Shown here in pieces: positions 6,035 to 6,507 of a DNA stretch of 6,507 nt (positions are counted from its first letter, which is position 1; each line of letters begins with the position of its first letter). A model generated the notes under the pieces. The model was not told where the DNA came from, did not search any database, and saw only the letters and a program-made list of their open reading frames with translations. The stretch lies in contig JANXVQ010000422.1 of NCBI GenBank assembly GCA_025351545.1, positions 1-6,507 of the forward strand, read 5' to 3'. A program made the translations under genes and the position numbers. The stretch is from Spirosoma sp. (GTDB taxonomy: Bacteria; Bacteroidota; Bacteroidia; Cytophagales; Spirosomataceae).

Positions 6035-6133
6035 TAAAGTTGGTTTGTGTAAACAAAGCGAGATTCAGTTAAAAAAAGTGGGGGCAGTTTTGAGAAACTG
6101 CCCCCACTTTTTTTAACTGAACCAACTTTATTA
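6032..6133. repeat. Outer inverted repeat spanning both stop codons of convergent genes
   Basis: TAATAAAGTTGGTT (6032-6045) is the exact reverse complement of AACCAACTTTATTA (6120-6133). The left arm begins with the esterase's TAA stop and the right arm ends with the TAA stop of the minus-strand oxidoreductase. An 18-base spacer (6046-6063) sits on the left between outer and inner repeats, while on the right the inner repeat overlaps the outer by two bases. Confidence 0.85.
6064..6121. terminator. Bidirectional terminator with 27-bp perfect stem
   Basis: Bases 6064-6090 are an exact reverse complement of 6095-6121, with a four-base loop TGAG. The core is GTGGGGGCAGTTT against AAACTGCCCCCAC, flanked by seven As on the left and seven Ts on the right, so it makes a GC-rich hairpin with a U-tract in both directions. 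It serves the esterase from the left and the oxidoreductase from the right. Confidence 0.95.
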
Positions 6134-6507
6134 GCCTCTACTAATCATTTCGGCCACCTCCCGGCCCGTTTGCATAGCCGCGTTGAGAGACGGATAGGTC
6201 GTTTGGTCGCCACATTGATACAAGGTGTTCGTTAGTTGAAGCGGCTGTCGGATCGCATCATTTCCGGCTTGCTCAGGATTATAAGCGGGTAATGCGTGAG
6301 GTATGTGATACGTTCGTAGATGCCGCCATTGTTGCACCGCTTCGCCAAACCAGTCGCTGAGTTCTGCTCGAATCTGTTTCGTTAGTTCGGCTTCGTTTAA
6401 CATAACCAGGCTCTGTGTACTGACCGAAATCAGCGTTTGCCCAGCAGGAGCATAGGATGGAGCAGCATCGCTCAGGATAGCGACGTTATGCACGGCTGAA
6501 CTCCGGT
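6131..6507 (-). CDS. FAD-dependent oxidoreductase (amine oxidase/desaturase-like), C-terminal part
   Basis: The last 125 or so codons of a flavoprotein; the frame is open through the right edge, so the GTG at 6493 is an internal Val (upstream codons read R-S-S-A) and the N-terminal Rossmann FAD-binding domain lies outside the window. Counting from that GTG, residues 3-25 (HNVAILSDAAPSYAPAGQ, then TLISVS) resemble the substrate-domain strand of FAD-dependent amine oxidase/phytoene-desaturase-like enzymes. Residues 53-71 hold the typical QQWRHLRTYHIPHALPAY pattern, and residues 91-117 hold the C-terminal FAD motif (LYQCGDQTTYPSLNAAMQTG) with Gly95-Asp96 contacting the cofactor. It converges on the esterase and shares its terminator. 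The substrate cannot be named from this part. Confidence 0.87.
   Translation of the reverse strand, partial: RSSAVHNVAILSDAAPSYAPAGQTLISVSTQSLVMLNEAELTKQIRAELSDWFGEAVQQWRHLRTYHIPHALPAYNPEQAGNDAIRQPLQLTNTLYQCGDQTTYPSLNAAMQTGREVAEMISRG

Overview
The window looks like a chromosomal segment of a Bacteroidota bacterium, most likely a Cytophagales member of the Spirosoma/Larkinella type. This is inferred from protein style (a DUF6600-like YGxW-rich secreted protein with an Asn-rich tail, an NrtR-like Nudix regulator, a secreted type-B carboxylesterase), the lack of clear Shine-Dalgarno sequences before the starts, A/T-rich upstream regions, and roughly even base composition. No tRNA, rRNA, CRISPR array, insertion sequence or phage gene was seen.

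Layout. 1-611 (+): 3' two thirds of an MscS-type mechanosensitive channel, followed by a small stem-loop and a very strong bidirectional-looking terminator (661-707). 786-2189 (+): a secreted, Trp/Tyr/Gly-rich DUF6600-like protein with a disordered tail containing a 10-residue repeat. 2190-2607: a 418-base stretch without an intact gene; it holds one weak hairpin and a coding-like reading frame (2305-2574) broken by an in-frame TGA, perhaps a gene remnant. 2608-3429 (-): a membrane-anchored HExxH...E zinc peptidase of the peptidase-MA type. 3476-4231 (-): an NrtR/AraR-like transcription factor with a degenerate Nudix domain plus a winged-helix domain, 46 bases upstream of the peptidase and possibly co-transcribed with it. 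4232-4393: a divergent regulatory region with a spaced 12-bp inverted repeat, a Bacteroidota-type promoter candidate inside it and two short perfect palindromes. 4394-6034 (+): a secreted type-B carboxylesterase with an intact Ser-Glu-His triad. 6032-6133: a convergent intergenic region that is almost entirely nested inverted repeat (27-bp perfect stem inside a 14-bp outer repeat that contains the stop codons of both flanking genes). 6131-6507 (-): C-terminal part of an FAD-dependent amine-oxidase/desaturase-like oxidoreductase, cut by the window edge.

How the genes may work together. The clearest functional unit is the regulator/esterase pair: in Bacteroidota, Nudix-wHTH regulators sense sugar or nucleotide-sugar ligands and often control neighbouring catabolic genes, so the esterase is a good candidate target through the inverted repeat between them. 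The other genes look like independent housekeeping or envelope genes. No clearly novel multi-gene system is visible; the most unusual items are the nested palindrome at 6032-6133, the regulator's divergent operator candidate, and the interrupted reading frame at 2305-2574.
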